From the NCBI GenBank assembly GCA_023015935.1, contig JALKAY010000004.1:62001-126000 (forward strand): a stretch of DNA of 64,000 nucleotides, read 5' to 3'. The notes under the pieces were generated by a model, which saw only the letters and a program-made list of their open reading frames with translations, did not search any database and was not told where the DNA came from. This document shows, one piece after another, positions 36,798 to 44,788 of this stretch. This DNA comes from Flavobacteriaceae bacterium F08102 (GTDB taxonomy: Bacteria; Bacteroidota; Bacteroidia; Flavobacteriales; Flavobacteriaceae). Position numbers and translations under genes: made by a program. The number at the start of each line of letters is the position of its first letter. Position 1 is the first letter of the stretch.

Positions 36798-39220
36798 CGT
36801 AATTCTGCATTTAATACGGTACTAAACTGTTGCTGTAAAGCTCCCATAACTCGGTCAATATCTTTATCAACCAAGGTTTTGGTAGGATCTTGTAAAATAA
36901 AACTCAATGCGTATGATTTCTTTCCCTGAGGCAAATTATCTCCTTCATAAACATCAAACAATTCAACTGATTTTAGCAATGAACGCTCCGTCTTGTACGC
37001 TAAATTATACAGTTGTTCAAAGCTGACCTCCTGATCAATCAGTAAGGCTAAATCGCGTTTAACTTCAGGAAACTTTGGTAGTGGTGTAACATTAAAATTC
37101 TTCTTAGACACCATTTTATAGAGTTGGTCAAGGTTAAAATCAGCAAATAAAACTTCTTGTTTTATGCCAAATTCCTTTGCAACCGATGCCTTTACTCTCC
37201 CAAAGCTTACCAATTCTATTTTCCCAAGACTAAAACTAGCACCTTCAGCAAAATACGTTACGGTAGCAGGTGTCATTTTTATTTTAATAATACCCAAGCG
37301 CGTTAAGACGGTTTCTACAATTCCTTTGAGGAAGAAAAAATCACTCGGCTCACTTTTCTTTCTCCATTGCATTTTTTGTCTATTTCCTGTAACAGAAATA
37401 CTCAAGTGTTTTTCTTCTAGGTAGGATGATTCAGCCGTTTTAAAATAGGTTTTCCCGAATTCAAACAACTGTAAATCATTATTTTTTCGATTGCAGTTAT
37501 AGGCAATTGCTTCGAGTGCACTGGATAAAAGTCCCTGTCTCATCACTGACAACTCGCTACTTAAAGGATTCAAAATAGCTACTTCACCTCTGGTTTCATT
37601 TGTGATTTTACTGTATTGCGGATTGGTCAACGAATTTGCCATCATTTCAGTAAATCCTTGGCTTGTAAGTTGTGTAGCAATTAAATTCTCCAGTTTTGTT
37701 TCATCCACACCTTTTGTATAAGTAATCGAACTACTGAGCTTAGTGGAGGTATTGATATTATTATACCCATAAACCCGTAAAATTTCTTCCACAACATCCG
37801 CTTCACGGGTCACATCAACACGATAGGCTGGTACTTGTAATCCTAAGCCAGTATCCGTTTGACCTGTAATTTTTATTTCGAGATTCATTAAAATATTTCT
37901 AATGGTATCTTTAGAAAGTTCTTCGCCAATGAGTCGAAATGCATTTTCGTAAGAAAATTTGAGCAAATGATCTTCAATTTTTACGGGATATTCATCTACA
38001 ATATCTGAACTAATTTGTCCGCCAGTTAACTCCACAATGAGCAATGCAGCACGTTGCAACGCGAAAATCACCATATTTGGATCAATGCCACGTTCAAAAC
38101 GAAAAGAAGCATCCGTATTTAAACCGAAGCGCTTGGCAGTTTTACGAATTGAAACAGGATCAAAATAAGCACTTTCTAAAAATATAGAGGTGGTTCTATC
38201 AACAACACCTGAATCTAAGCCTCCATATATTCCTGCAATACACATCGGATTCGAATCGGCGTCACAAATCATAATATCTTCTTCGTGAAGGGTACGTTCA
38301 ACTCCGTCTAAGGTAACAAAGGGTGTTCCACTCGGTAGGTTTTTCACACGCACCTGATTCCCCGCAATTTTATACGTATCAAATGCATGTAGGGGTTGTC
38401 CTAATTCGTGTAAGATATAATTCGTTACGTCAACTACATTATTAATAGGATTAACACCAACAGCCACTAAACGATCTTTTAACCATTGAGGTGAAGGCCC
38501 TACTTTCATATTAGTGATGGTCACTCCGGCATAGCGAGGTACTTGTTTAAAGTTCTCTACTTCAATATCAATAATAAGACTGCGCTGATCAACCGCAAAA
38601 TGACTGACAGAAGGTAAGGTTAAACTTGTTTCAATCCCTCTCATATGAAGTCCCGCGCGTAAATCTCTCGCTACACCATAATGGCTCATGGCATCGGCAC
38701 GATTGGGGGTTAATCCAATTTCTATCACATGATCTGTACTCAATTCAAACACATCTGAAGCAAGTGTACCAGGTTCTAGGTCATCTGATAAAACCATTAT
38801 TCCGTCATGATCTGTTCCTACCCCCAGTTCATCCTCAGCACAAATCATCCCAAAACTCTCCTCTCCTCTAATTTTCCCCTTTTTAATTTTAAAACCGTTA
38901 CCATCCTTATCATAAAGCGTCGTTCCCACCGTGGCAACAGGCACCTTTTGGCCAACCGCTACATTAGGTGCTCCACACACTATTTGTACAGGGGTACCAT
39001 CCCCTAAATCAACGGTGGTTATTTTTAATCGATCGGCATTTGGATGTTGAATACAGGTCAAAACCTCACCAACGACAACCCCTTTCAAACTTCCTTTAAT
39101 AGATTCTACCACCTGTACGCCTTCTACTTCCAATCCAAGATCAGTCAGTAACTCACTTACTTCCTCAATAGGTAGCTCAACGTCGAGAAAATCTTTCACC
39201 CAATTATACGATATCTTCAT
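36794..39220 (-). CDS. pheT: Phenylalanine--tRNA ligase beta subunit
   Basis: 808 residues, usual length. An N-terminal EMAP/tRNA-binding domain (GVVVGEVLTCIQHPNADRLK) is followed by B3/4, B5 (VDVTREADVVEEILRVYGYN), a core synthetase-like fold and the C-terminal FDX-ACB anticodon-binding domain (FPEVKRDLALLIDQEVSFEQ). It forms the alpha2-beta2 enzyme with PheS, which is encoded elsewhere. It is the first gene of a three-gene operon. Confidence 0.97.
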   Translation of the reverse strand: MKISYNWVKDFLDVELPIEEVSELLTDLGLEVEGVQVVESIKGSLKGVVVGEVLTCIQHPNADRLKITTVDLGDGTPVQIVCGAPNVAVGQKVPVATVGTTLYDKDGNGFKIKKGKIRGEESFGMICAEDELGVGTDHDGIMVLSDDLEPGTLASDVFELSTDHVIEIGLTPNRADAMSHYGVARDLRAGLHMRGIETSLTLPSVSHFAVDQRSLIIDIEVENFKQVPRYAGVTITNMKVGPSPQWLKDRLVAVGVNPINNVVDVTNYILHELGQPLHAFDTYKIAGNQVRVKNLPSGTPFVTLDGVERTLHEEDIMICDADSNPMCIAGIYGGLDSGVVDRTTSIFLESAYFDPVSIRKTAKRFGLNTDASFRFERGIDPNMVIFALQRAALLIVELTGGQISSDIVDEYPVKIEDHLLKFSYENAFRLIGEELSKDTIRNILMNLEIKITGQTDTGLGLQVPAYRVDVTREADVVEEILRVYGYNNINTSTKLSSSITYTKGVDETKLENLIATQLTSQGFTEMMANSLTNPQYSKITNETRGEVAILNPLSSELSVMRQGLLSSALEAIAYNCNRKNNDLQLFEFGKTYFKTAESSYLEEKHLSISVTGNRQKMQWRKKSEPSDFFFLKGIVETVLTRLGIIKIKMTPATVTYFAEGASFSLGKIELVSFGRVKASVAKEFGIKQEVLFADFNLDQLYKMVSKKNFNVTPLPKFPEVKRDLALLIDQEVSFEQLYNLAYKTERSLLKSVELFDVYEGDNLPQGKKSYALSFILQDPTKTLVDKDIDRVMGALQQQFSTVLNAELR

Positions 39221-39240
39221 GTAGTCATTTTTATAGGTGG

Positions 39241-39272
39241 CAAAGATAATTAAATGCGGATGAAATATACAA
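39241..39272 (-). promoter_or_regulatory. Promoter of the pheT operon
   Basis: On the minus strand TTG (39272-39270) and TATCTTTG (39248-39241) are 21 bp apart. They lie about 20 nt upstream of the pheT ATG, a good fit to the Bacteroidota promoter. Confidence 0.6.
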
Positions 39273-39313
39273 CAACTAGACGGTTTTGTACATTTGTTAC
39301 CCTGTATTTTCTA

Positions 39314-39344
39314 TTTGCATAATGGGGAATATTTTTATACTTTG
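39314..39344 (+). promoter_or_regulatory. Possible promoter of the acyl-CoA synthetase gene
   Basis: TTTG at 39314-39317 precedes TACTTTG at 39338-39344 by 20 bp. The -7 box is one base short of TAnnTTTG, so this is tentative. It lies 20 nt before the ATG at 39365. Confidence 0.35.
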
Positions 39345-39364
39345 CGGAGGCAAATTGAAAGTTT

Positions 39365-41137
39365 ATGCCGAAAGCACCCACACGTCTATTTGATTTCCCA
39401 TATTATCAACTAGAACAACACAATCTAGCAGCTTCCTTAGTGACTAAATACAACGGAAACTGGATTAAAACATCAACACAAGAATATATTGACAAAGCAA
39501 ATAGCGTAAGTAGAGCTTTGTTGAGAATGGGCATTAAGCCTAACGATAAAATTGCTGTTATCTCAACTACAAACCGAACGGAATGGAACATAATGGATAT
39601 TGGCATTTTACAACTTGGAGCCCAAAACATCCCAATATATCCTACCATTTCTGCTGAAGATTACGCGTATGTACTCAATCACAGTGAGGCAATATACTGC
39701 TTTGTTTCAGATGCTGACGTATTAGCTAAAGTATTAAAAATAAAGGACCAAACTCCATTAAAAGAAGTTTTTTCTTTTGATGAGATAGAGGGTTGTAAGC
39801 ACTACTCTAGTCTTTTTGAATTAGGTGCAGACCCAAGTAATCAAGCTGACGTGGAAGAACGTAAATCGCAGGTAAAACCTAGTGATTTAGCAACGATAAT
39901 TTATACCTCAGGCACAACCGGTAGGCCTAAAGGAGTTATGCTCTCTCACAACAACTTAGTGAGCAATGCCATTGACAGCATTGAGCGACTACCCATAAAA
40001 GGTGGTGAAATACGTATTTTGAGTTTCTTACCTGTCTGTCATGTCTTTGAACGCGTACTCATATATATTTATCAATACGCTGGATGTTCTATCTACTACG
40101 CTGAGAGCATCGATAAAATTGGAGAAAATATCAAAGAAGTACGCCCCCACTTAATGAGTGTGGTTCCGCGCTTACTTGAAAAATTATTTGACAAAATTTA
40201 CGCTAAGGGAGAAGAACTTAGCGGGATTAAAAAACTTTTGTTTTATTGGGCTGTACGGATTGGAGAACAATACGAACCCTATCAGGCAAATGGACCTTGG
40301 TATGCATTTAAGTTAAAAATTGCACGTAAATTAATTTTTAGCAAATGGAAAGAAGCGCTAGGCGGCGAATTATCTACCATGGTTTCTGGGTCTGCTCCTG
40401 CTCAACCCCGGCTTATTCGAATTTTTTGTGCAGCAGAAATGTATGTTATGGAAGGCTATGGACTCACGGAAACATCGCCTGTAGTGTCTGTTGGAAAATA
40501 TGAAGGGCATCAATTTAAAGTAGGATGTGTAGGTCCGCCAATTCCAAATGTACATGTGAAGATTGCTGAAGATGGTGAAATTTTAGTAAAAGGACCTAAT
40601 GTCATGATGGGGTATTACAAAGATCCCGAACTTACTGCTCAAGTGATGACTGGCGATTATTTTCACACCGGAGATAAAGGAGAAATTGACGCGGATGGTT
40701 TCTTGAAAATTACCGGAAGAAAAAAAGAAATGTTTAAAACTTCTGGTGGAAAATACGTAATTCCACCACTATTAGAAGGAGAATTAAAACGGTCTCGTTT
40801 TATTGAACAAGCAATGGTGGTTGGTGAAGGAGAAAAAATGCCAGCAGCACTTATTCAGCCAAATTTTGAATTTTTAGCCGAATGGGTAAAAATAAAAGGA
40901 CTAAAGATTGGTACCAGTCCAACAGAAATGATTAACTCAGAAGAAGTTAAAAAGAGAATTCAACAAGAAGTAGATAATTGTAATAAGCATTTTGGAAAAT
41001 GGGAGCAAATAAAACGTTTTGAATTAACCCCAGATGTATGGTCTATAGAAGGAGGTCACCTCACGCCTACTTTAAAAATGAAGCGAGCAATAATTAAAGA
41101 AATTTATAAAGATTTATACGCGAAAATCTATGCCTAA
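39365..41137 (+). CDS. Long-chain acyl-CoA synthetase (AMP-forming)
   Basis: 590 residues with the adenylate-forming core motifs: P-loop TIIYTSGTTGRPKGVMLSHN, YGLTETSPVVS, GDYFHTGDKGEIDADGFLKITGRKKE and the C-terminal catalytic Lys in LTPTLKMKR. The architecture is that of bacterial FadD15-like long-chain fatty acid:CoA ligases. It activates fatty acids at the membrane for beta-oxidation or phospholipid recycling. Chain-length preference cannot be read. Confidence 0.93.
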   Translation: MPKAPTRLFDFPYYQLEQHNLAASLVTKYNGNWIKTSTQEYIDKANSVSRALLRMGIKPNDKIAVISTTNRTEWNIMDIGILQLGAQNIPIYPTISAEDYAYVLNHSEAIYCFVSDADVLAKVLKIKDQTPLKEVFSFDEIEGCKHYSSLFELGADPSNQADVEERKSQVKPSDLATIIYTSGTTGRPKGVMLSHNNLVSNAIDSIERLPIKGGEIRILSFLPVCHVFERVLIYIYQYAGCSIYYAESIDKIGENIKEVRPHLMSVVPRLLEKLFDKIYAKGEELSGIKKLLFYWAVRIGEQYEPYQANGPWYAFKLKIARKLIFSKWKEALGGELSTMVSGSAPAQPRLIRIFCAAEMYVMEGYGLTETSPVVSVGKYEGHQFKVGCVGPPIPNVHVKIAEDGEILVKGPNVMMGYYKDPELTAQVMTGDYFHTGDKGEIDADGFLKITGRKKEMFKTSGGKYVIPPLLEGELKRSRFIEQAMVVGEGEKMPAALIQPNFEFLAEWVKIKGLKIGTSPTEMINSEEVKKRIQQEVDNCNKHFGKWEQIKRFELTPDVWSIEGGHLTPTLKMKRAIIKEIYKDLYAKIYA

Positions 41138-41141
41138 TGCA

Positions 41142-41149
41142 TAAATTTG
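41142..41149 (+). promoter_or_regulatory. -7 promoter element of dnaX
   Basis: TAAATTTG, an exact TAnnTTTG match, lies in the 34-nt gap between the acyl-CoA synthetase stop and the dnaX ATG, 22 nt before the latter. It suggests independent transcription of dnaX. Confidence 0.5.
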
Positions 41150-41171
41150 CACGTCAGAATTAAAGAAGTAC

Positions 41172-42272
41172 ATGGAGCAATTTATTGTATCAGCACGAAA
41201 GTATAGACCTCAAGTATTTGAGGACGTTGTGGGGCAACAGGCAATTACCAATACGCTTGAAAATGCAATAAAAAACAATCATTTAGCACAGGCTCTCCTA
41301 TTTACAGGCCCTCGGGGTGTTGGAAAAACTACTTGTGCTAGAATACTTGCAAAACGAATTAACCAGGCGAATGCAGTAGCAGACCCCGATGAAGATTTTG
41401 CCTTTAATATTTTTGAACTCGATGCAGCTTCTAATAACTCAGTCGATGATATCCGAAATTTAACAGATCAAGTTCGGATTCCACCCCAAACAGGAACGTA
41501 TAAAGTATATATCATTGATGAGGTTCACATGCTCTCACAAGCGGCTTTTAATGCGTTTTTAAAGACCCTTGAGGAGCCGCCAGCACATGCTATTTTTATC
41601 CTAGCAACCACAGAGAAACACAAAATTATTCCAACCATCCTGTCAAGATGTCAAATATTTGACTTTAAACGAATTGGAGTTTCTGATATAAAAAATTACT
41701 TAAAGAAAATTTCTGTAAAAGAAGGGGTAAATGCAGAGGACGACGCCTTACATATTATCGCTCAAAAAGCGGATGGTGCACTACGTGATGCACTCTCTAT
41801 TTTTGACCGGGTTGTCAGTTTCTCCAATGAAGATTTAACGCGACAAAACGTTGCTGAAAATTTAAATGTTTTAGATTATGACACCTATTTTAAAGCAACC
41901 GATTTAATCGTCAAAAATGACATCCCTGGCGTCCTTAATCATTTTAATGAAGTTCTTGATAAAGGATTTGAAGGACATCATTTTATTGCTGGTTTAGCTT
42001 CACATTTTCGGGATTTATTGGTAGCTAAAGACGAGGCAACTATTACACTCTTAGAGGTAGGAGAAACAACTAAATCTTCTTATGCAACACAGTGTAAGGA
42101 ATGCAGTGTTCCCTTTTTAATTCAAGCCATCGAACTAGCAAACACTTGTGATTTACAGTATAAGAACAGTAAAAACCAACGCTTATTGGTAGAATTAGCC
42201 TTAATGCAAATGGCTTCACTCACCTTTGCTTCTACTACCGACGATAAAAAAAAAAGTGTAAACCCTTCATAA
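41172..42272 (+). CDS. dnaX: DNA polymerase III gamma/tau, clamp-loader part (gamma-like product)
   Basis: 366 residues ending six codons after a run of ten A. The AAA+ clamp-loader domain has Walker A GPRGVGKTT, Walker B YIIDEVHML, the SRC box (LSRCQIFDF) and a collar domain. The zinc module of E. coli DnaX is absent. The frame stops at 42272, but the rest of a normal DnaX continues in the -1 frame (next entry). The stop therefore either defines a short gamma-like form or reflects a miscounted homopolymer. Confidence 0.9.
   Translation: MEQFIVSARKYRPQVFEDVVGQQAITNTLENAIKNNHLAQALLFTGPRGVGKTTCARILAKRINQANAVADPDEDFAFNIFELDAASNNSVDDIRNLTDQVRIPPQTGTYKVYIIDEVHMLSQAAFNAFLKTLEEPPAHAIFILATTEKHKIIPTILSRCQIFDFKRIGVSDIKNYLKKISVKEGVNAEDDALHIIAQKADGALRDALSIFDRVVSFSNEDLTRQNVAENLNVLDYDTYFKATDLIVKNDIPGVLNHFNEVLDKGFEGHHFIAGLASHFRDLLVAKDEATITLLEVGETTKSSYATQCKECSVPFLIQAIELANTCDLQYKNSKNQRLLVELALMQMASLTFASTTDDKKKSVNPS
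42246..42255 (+). promoter_or_regulatory. A10 slippery run, -1 frameshift/slippage site in dnaX
   Basis: The zero frame reads GAT AAA AAA AAA AGT GTA AAC CCT TCA TAA. Slipping by -1 gives AAG TGT AAA CCC TTC ATA ATT CCC, which continues open to 42919. E. coli dnaX uses A AAA AAG with a -1 ribosomal shift, and Thermus dnaX uses slippage on a run of A. No strong upstream Shine-Dalgarno-like stimulator or downstream stem is visible here. A true count of eleven A would make one continuous frame. Confidence 0.6.
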
Positions 42273-42919
42273 TTCCCGCAGCCTATTTTAAAGCAAGTAA
42301 GGCACAAATTAAAAAGGACTTAGCCAATCAAGCAGTTACCTCTACGGCAAACATCCCAACACCTACCCCTGCTAAAAGCACGAAAAGTACAGAGGAGCGT
42401 ATCGCGATTAACGCAAAAACCTCAAGTCCACAAGAAAAACCAATCCTACAAACAGGGCGGAGACGCAAATCTATCTTGTCATTAAATTCAGTTCACAAGA
42501 AGAAAAGCACTAAAAAAGTGGTTGTCGATACACTAGAAAACGGAGACCATTTACCAAAAACACCATTTACTGAAGCGCAATTTGTGGACCTATGGAAAGC
42601 TTATACCAAAAAATTAGAAAAAGACGGTGAACGCATTATGGCCTCCATTATGAATGCTGACGTACCAAAAACAAAGGGACATCTAATTATGTTAAATTTC
42701 CCCAATGAAATGATGAAGGCTGAAATGCTCAAACTTCGCACCAAGATTTTGCGTCATTTCAGAGAAGAACTCAACAATTACAGTATCGATTTTGAAATTA
42801 CGGTAAGCGAACAAACCGCTTCAAAATTCGCATATACGCCACAAGAAAAATATGCAAAATTAGTAGAAAAAAATCAGGCTCTTGCCGAATTAAAAAAGCG
42901 TTTTAAACTAGACTTATAA
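42254..42919 (+). CDS. dnaX: DNA polymerase III tau-specific C-terminal part (-1 frame)
   Basis: Continuation of dnaX in the -1 frame from the A10 run. It reads KCKPFIIPAAYFKASKAQ, then a Pro/Thr-rich linker and the C-terminal domain (AYTKKLEKDGERIMASIMNA ... FREELNNYSIDFEITVSEQ). The joined product would be about 582 residues, normal for Flavobacteriia. This part lacks its own good start (only a TTG at 42476), so it is not an independent gene. Its stop shares a base with the next start. Confidence 0.8.
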   Translation, partial: KCKPFIIPAAYFKASKAQIKKDLANQAVTSTANIPTPTPAKSTKSTEERIAINAKTSSPQEKPILQTGRRRKSILSLNSVHKKKSTKKVVVDTLENGDHLPKTPFTEAQFVDLWKAYTKKLEKDGERIMASIMNADVPKTKGHLIMLNFPNEMMKAEMLKLRTKILRHFREELNNYSIDFEITVSEQTASKFAYTPQEKYAKLVEKNQALAELKKRFKLDL

Positions 42920-43500
42920 TGTTAGGATTACAATTTGACACAGCCACATCATGGGCTGAAATCGCAAAAGACAACTTAGAACAAATTCTTACTGATCACG
43001 CCTTTGCGGAACAAAAAGCAGCTTCGAATGCAGTCTCTATCATAATTAATTATTCTGAAGAGAGTGAATTAGTCACCTCCATGAGCGAAATAGCCATTGA
43101 AGAAATGGAACATTTTAAAATGGTACACGACCTTATGCGAGCACGTAATATGACCTTAGGACGTGCTCAACCTAATGATTATGCATTACGACTACAACGT
43201 TTCTTCCCTAAAACGAAAGACCGAACAGATGCTCTGATCCAGCGATTATTAATTGCTGCATTGATTGAAGCGAGAAGTTGTGAACGATTTAAAGTGTTTT
43301 CTGAAAATTTAGAAGATGAAGAACTCTGCAATTTTTATAAAGACTTGATGGTTTCTGAAGCAAATCACTATACCACCTTTTTAGGATTTGCCAGAACGTA
43401 TCAAGATCGAACTATTGTCGATAAAAAATGGCAAGCCTTATTAGCCTTTGAAGCAGAATTTATGAAAACTCGAGGGAATCGCGCAAAAGTTCATGGTTAA
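42919..43500 (+). CDS. miaE: tRNA-(ms2io6A)-hydroxylase, MiaE family
   Basis: 193 residues. It is a four-helix ferritin-like di-iron protein with iron-ligand motifs EQKAA, EEMEHFKMVH, EARSCERF and EANHYTTF. MiaE hydroxylates the isopentenyl group of ms2i6A37 in tRNA. The TAATG overlap with dnaX points to translational coupling. All ligands appear present. Confidence 0.92.
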   Translation: MLGLQFDTATSWAEIAKDNLEQILTDHAFAEQKAASNAVSIIINYSEESELVTSMSEIAIEEMEHFKMVHDLMRARNMTLGRAQPNDYALRLQRFFPKTKDRTDALIQRLLIAALIEARSCERFKVFSENLEDEELCNFYKDLMVSEANHYTTFLGFARTYQDRTIVDKKWQALLAFEAEFMKTRGNRAKVHG

Positions 43501-43589
43501 TAAATCAATTCATTTATAGCGCGTTGTTTACCACTGTGGCTATGTGTTTTTAGCGCCCCGCTTTGATGCCGCTTACAGTGTAGATGATG

Positions 43590-43705
43590 TGTTATTTTTT
43601 TGGGGACATGAATTGATACGAATGTTTTCTCAGCAGTGCGTAATATTCATCAAATTATGGGAGCTTCGCTCAAATTTACGAATTGTTAAAATGAACTGAT
43701 TGCAT
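43590..43705 (+). repeat. Dispersed intergenic repeat, copy 2
   Basis: Similar to the minus strand of 23036-23220. The best-kept block is CAAATTATGGGAGCTTCGC near 43650-43670, followed by TCAAATTTACGAATT, with a GAGCTTCGCTC mini-hairpin. Upstream it shares ATACGAATGTTTTCTCAGC and a T-run followed by GGGGACA. Confidence 0.5.
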
Positions 43706-44120
43706 GGTGTCGTTTTATAATTTATTCACCTCCTTTATTGGATAAAATCCTCGTCAATCACCCTTGGGTCGATTTGATTTTAGGAAAAAAAATATGAAAG
43801 CATAAAAAAAGAAAAGCCTGAAAATTGCAAATTTCACTGAACCTTAATTGATGCTATTTAGTATGTTGCAATGCTAAAATAGCCTTTATTAATTCATACA
43901 AATCCTTTAAATATATAGAGATCCCTACGGAATACACTTTTTTCTACGTATAATTCATTGAATTTTGGTACAAATCATACAAAAAAGAACCATTCCAATC
44001 AAATTCATTATCAATAGGAAATCGACAATCCCAATAATCAGCATATCCCTTATAAGGTAGCTATTACATGGTATACCTTTAAAAATTTATCATTGAAAAT
44101 TGGAAGACTGATTTAATAGT

Positions 44121-44287
44121 AAGGAGAAAAGCTACTCGTAGCGGTTAAGCTCATACTTAACTTTTTCACTTCTCTCCTTTCTCCCCTAAGTTTTGACTCC
44201 GTAGAGTAATGTTTTTAATGAAGGAGAAAAGCTACTTGTAGTAGTCGTAAAAGACTTTTTTTCACTTCCCTCCTTTCTCCCCTAATT
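44121..44287 (+). repeat. Two structured direct repeats, 100-bp period
   Basis: Copy 1 (about 44121-44189) and copy 2 (44221-44287) both start AAGGAGAAAAGCTAC and end CTCCTTTCTCCCCTAA. Each has an outer pairing GGAGAAA/TTTCTCC, a small hairpin (GCTAC-TC-GTAGC in copy 1; GCTAC-TT-GTAGT in copy 2) and a second hairpin followed by a T-run. The second hairpin differs in sequence but still pairs (GTTAAG/CTTAAC against AGTC/GACT). Such paired changes suggest an RNA-level structure. Confidence 0.55.
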
Positions 44288-44397
44288 TTAGTAATCTTTA
44301 ATATAACGTATTTTTTTCAATACTATTTTATGAATTAATTACAATACAAATATATGTGCACTTATTAATGTAGGCAATAGTGAAATTTGGTAAATTT

Positions 44398-44423
44398 AAA
44401 ACTAGTGGAAAACCACTAGTTTT
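44398..44423. terminator. Perfect terminator-like hairpin in a gene-free region
   Basis: AAAACTAGTGG - AAAA - CCACTAGTTTT, an 11-bp perfect stem with flanking A- and T-tracts. No gene precedes it for 900 bp on the plus strand and mnmE does not end here, so it may end an unannotated transcript. Confidence 0.6.
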
Positions 44424-44776
44424 TACGATTGTATTGTAACTATTTGATTTACAGATTTTTAAAATGTGTTATTTCGTCAAAAGGTCAGTGATTAATAAAA
44501 TTTTAAAAAAAATTAAGCAAAATTTTAACATTTTTTTTTTTTTCAAATAGGCTCAATTTTAAGGAAAATGGGGAGTAAATATGGCCATTTTGAGTGATTT
44601 TTTTTCTGAAAAAAGTCAAATTTTGGCTCATTTTCCAAGAAATTTTATCAAATATGTCTATAGACAGACTTAGATTTTCCTTTTATCATTGTCAATAGAC
44701 TAAATCCATTCCTTTATTTTAACATCATGTGATTCTCTAAAAAATTAAAATCCATTCATTCCTAAATTGTTTTGTT

Positions 44777-44784
44777 TAATTTTG
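44777..44784 (+). promoter_or_regulatory. -7 promoter element of mnmE, possibly leaderless
   Basis: TAATTTTG matches TAnnTTTG and ends only 4 nt before the mnmE ATG at 44789. Transcription would start at or next to the start codon. Confidence 0.5.
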
Positions 44785-44788
44785 CGAA

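Larger units (their letters stand above)
43501..44788. other. Long gene-free region with repeats and hairpins
   Basis: 1288 bp without a credible gene. It holds a dispersed-repeat copy (43590-43705), a pair of 100-bp-spaced structured repeats (44121-44287), a perfect terminator-like hairpin with no gene in front of it (44398-44423) and the mnmE promoter (44777-44784). Unannotated small RNAs are possible. I find no rRNA, tRNA, RNase P or tmRNA signature. Confidence 0.6.

Noticed and set aside
42476-42919. Separate gene after dnaX
   Set aside because: It continues upstream in the -1 frame to the A10 run with the expected tau linker and has no ATG start, so it is the dnaX C-terminal part.
44121-44287. 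Possible CRISPR-like repeats
   Set aside because: Only two copies, each self-pairing, 100 bp apart, with no uniform spacers and no cas genes.
43501-44400. RNase P RNA, tmRNA or 6S RNA in the large gap
   Set aside because: None of the conserved core sequences of these RNAs could be found on either strand by eye.
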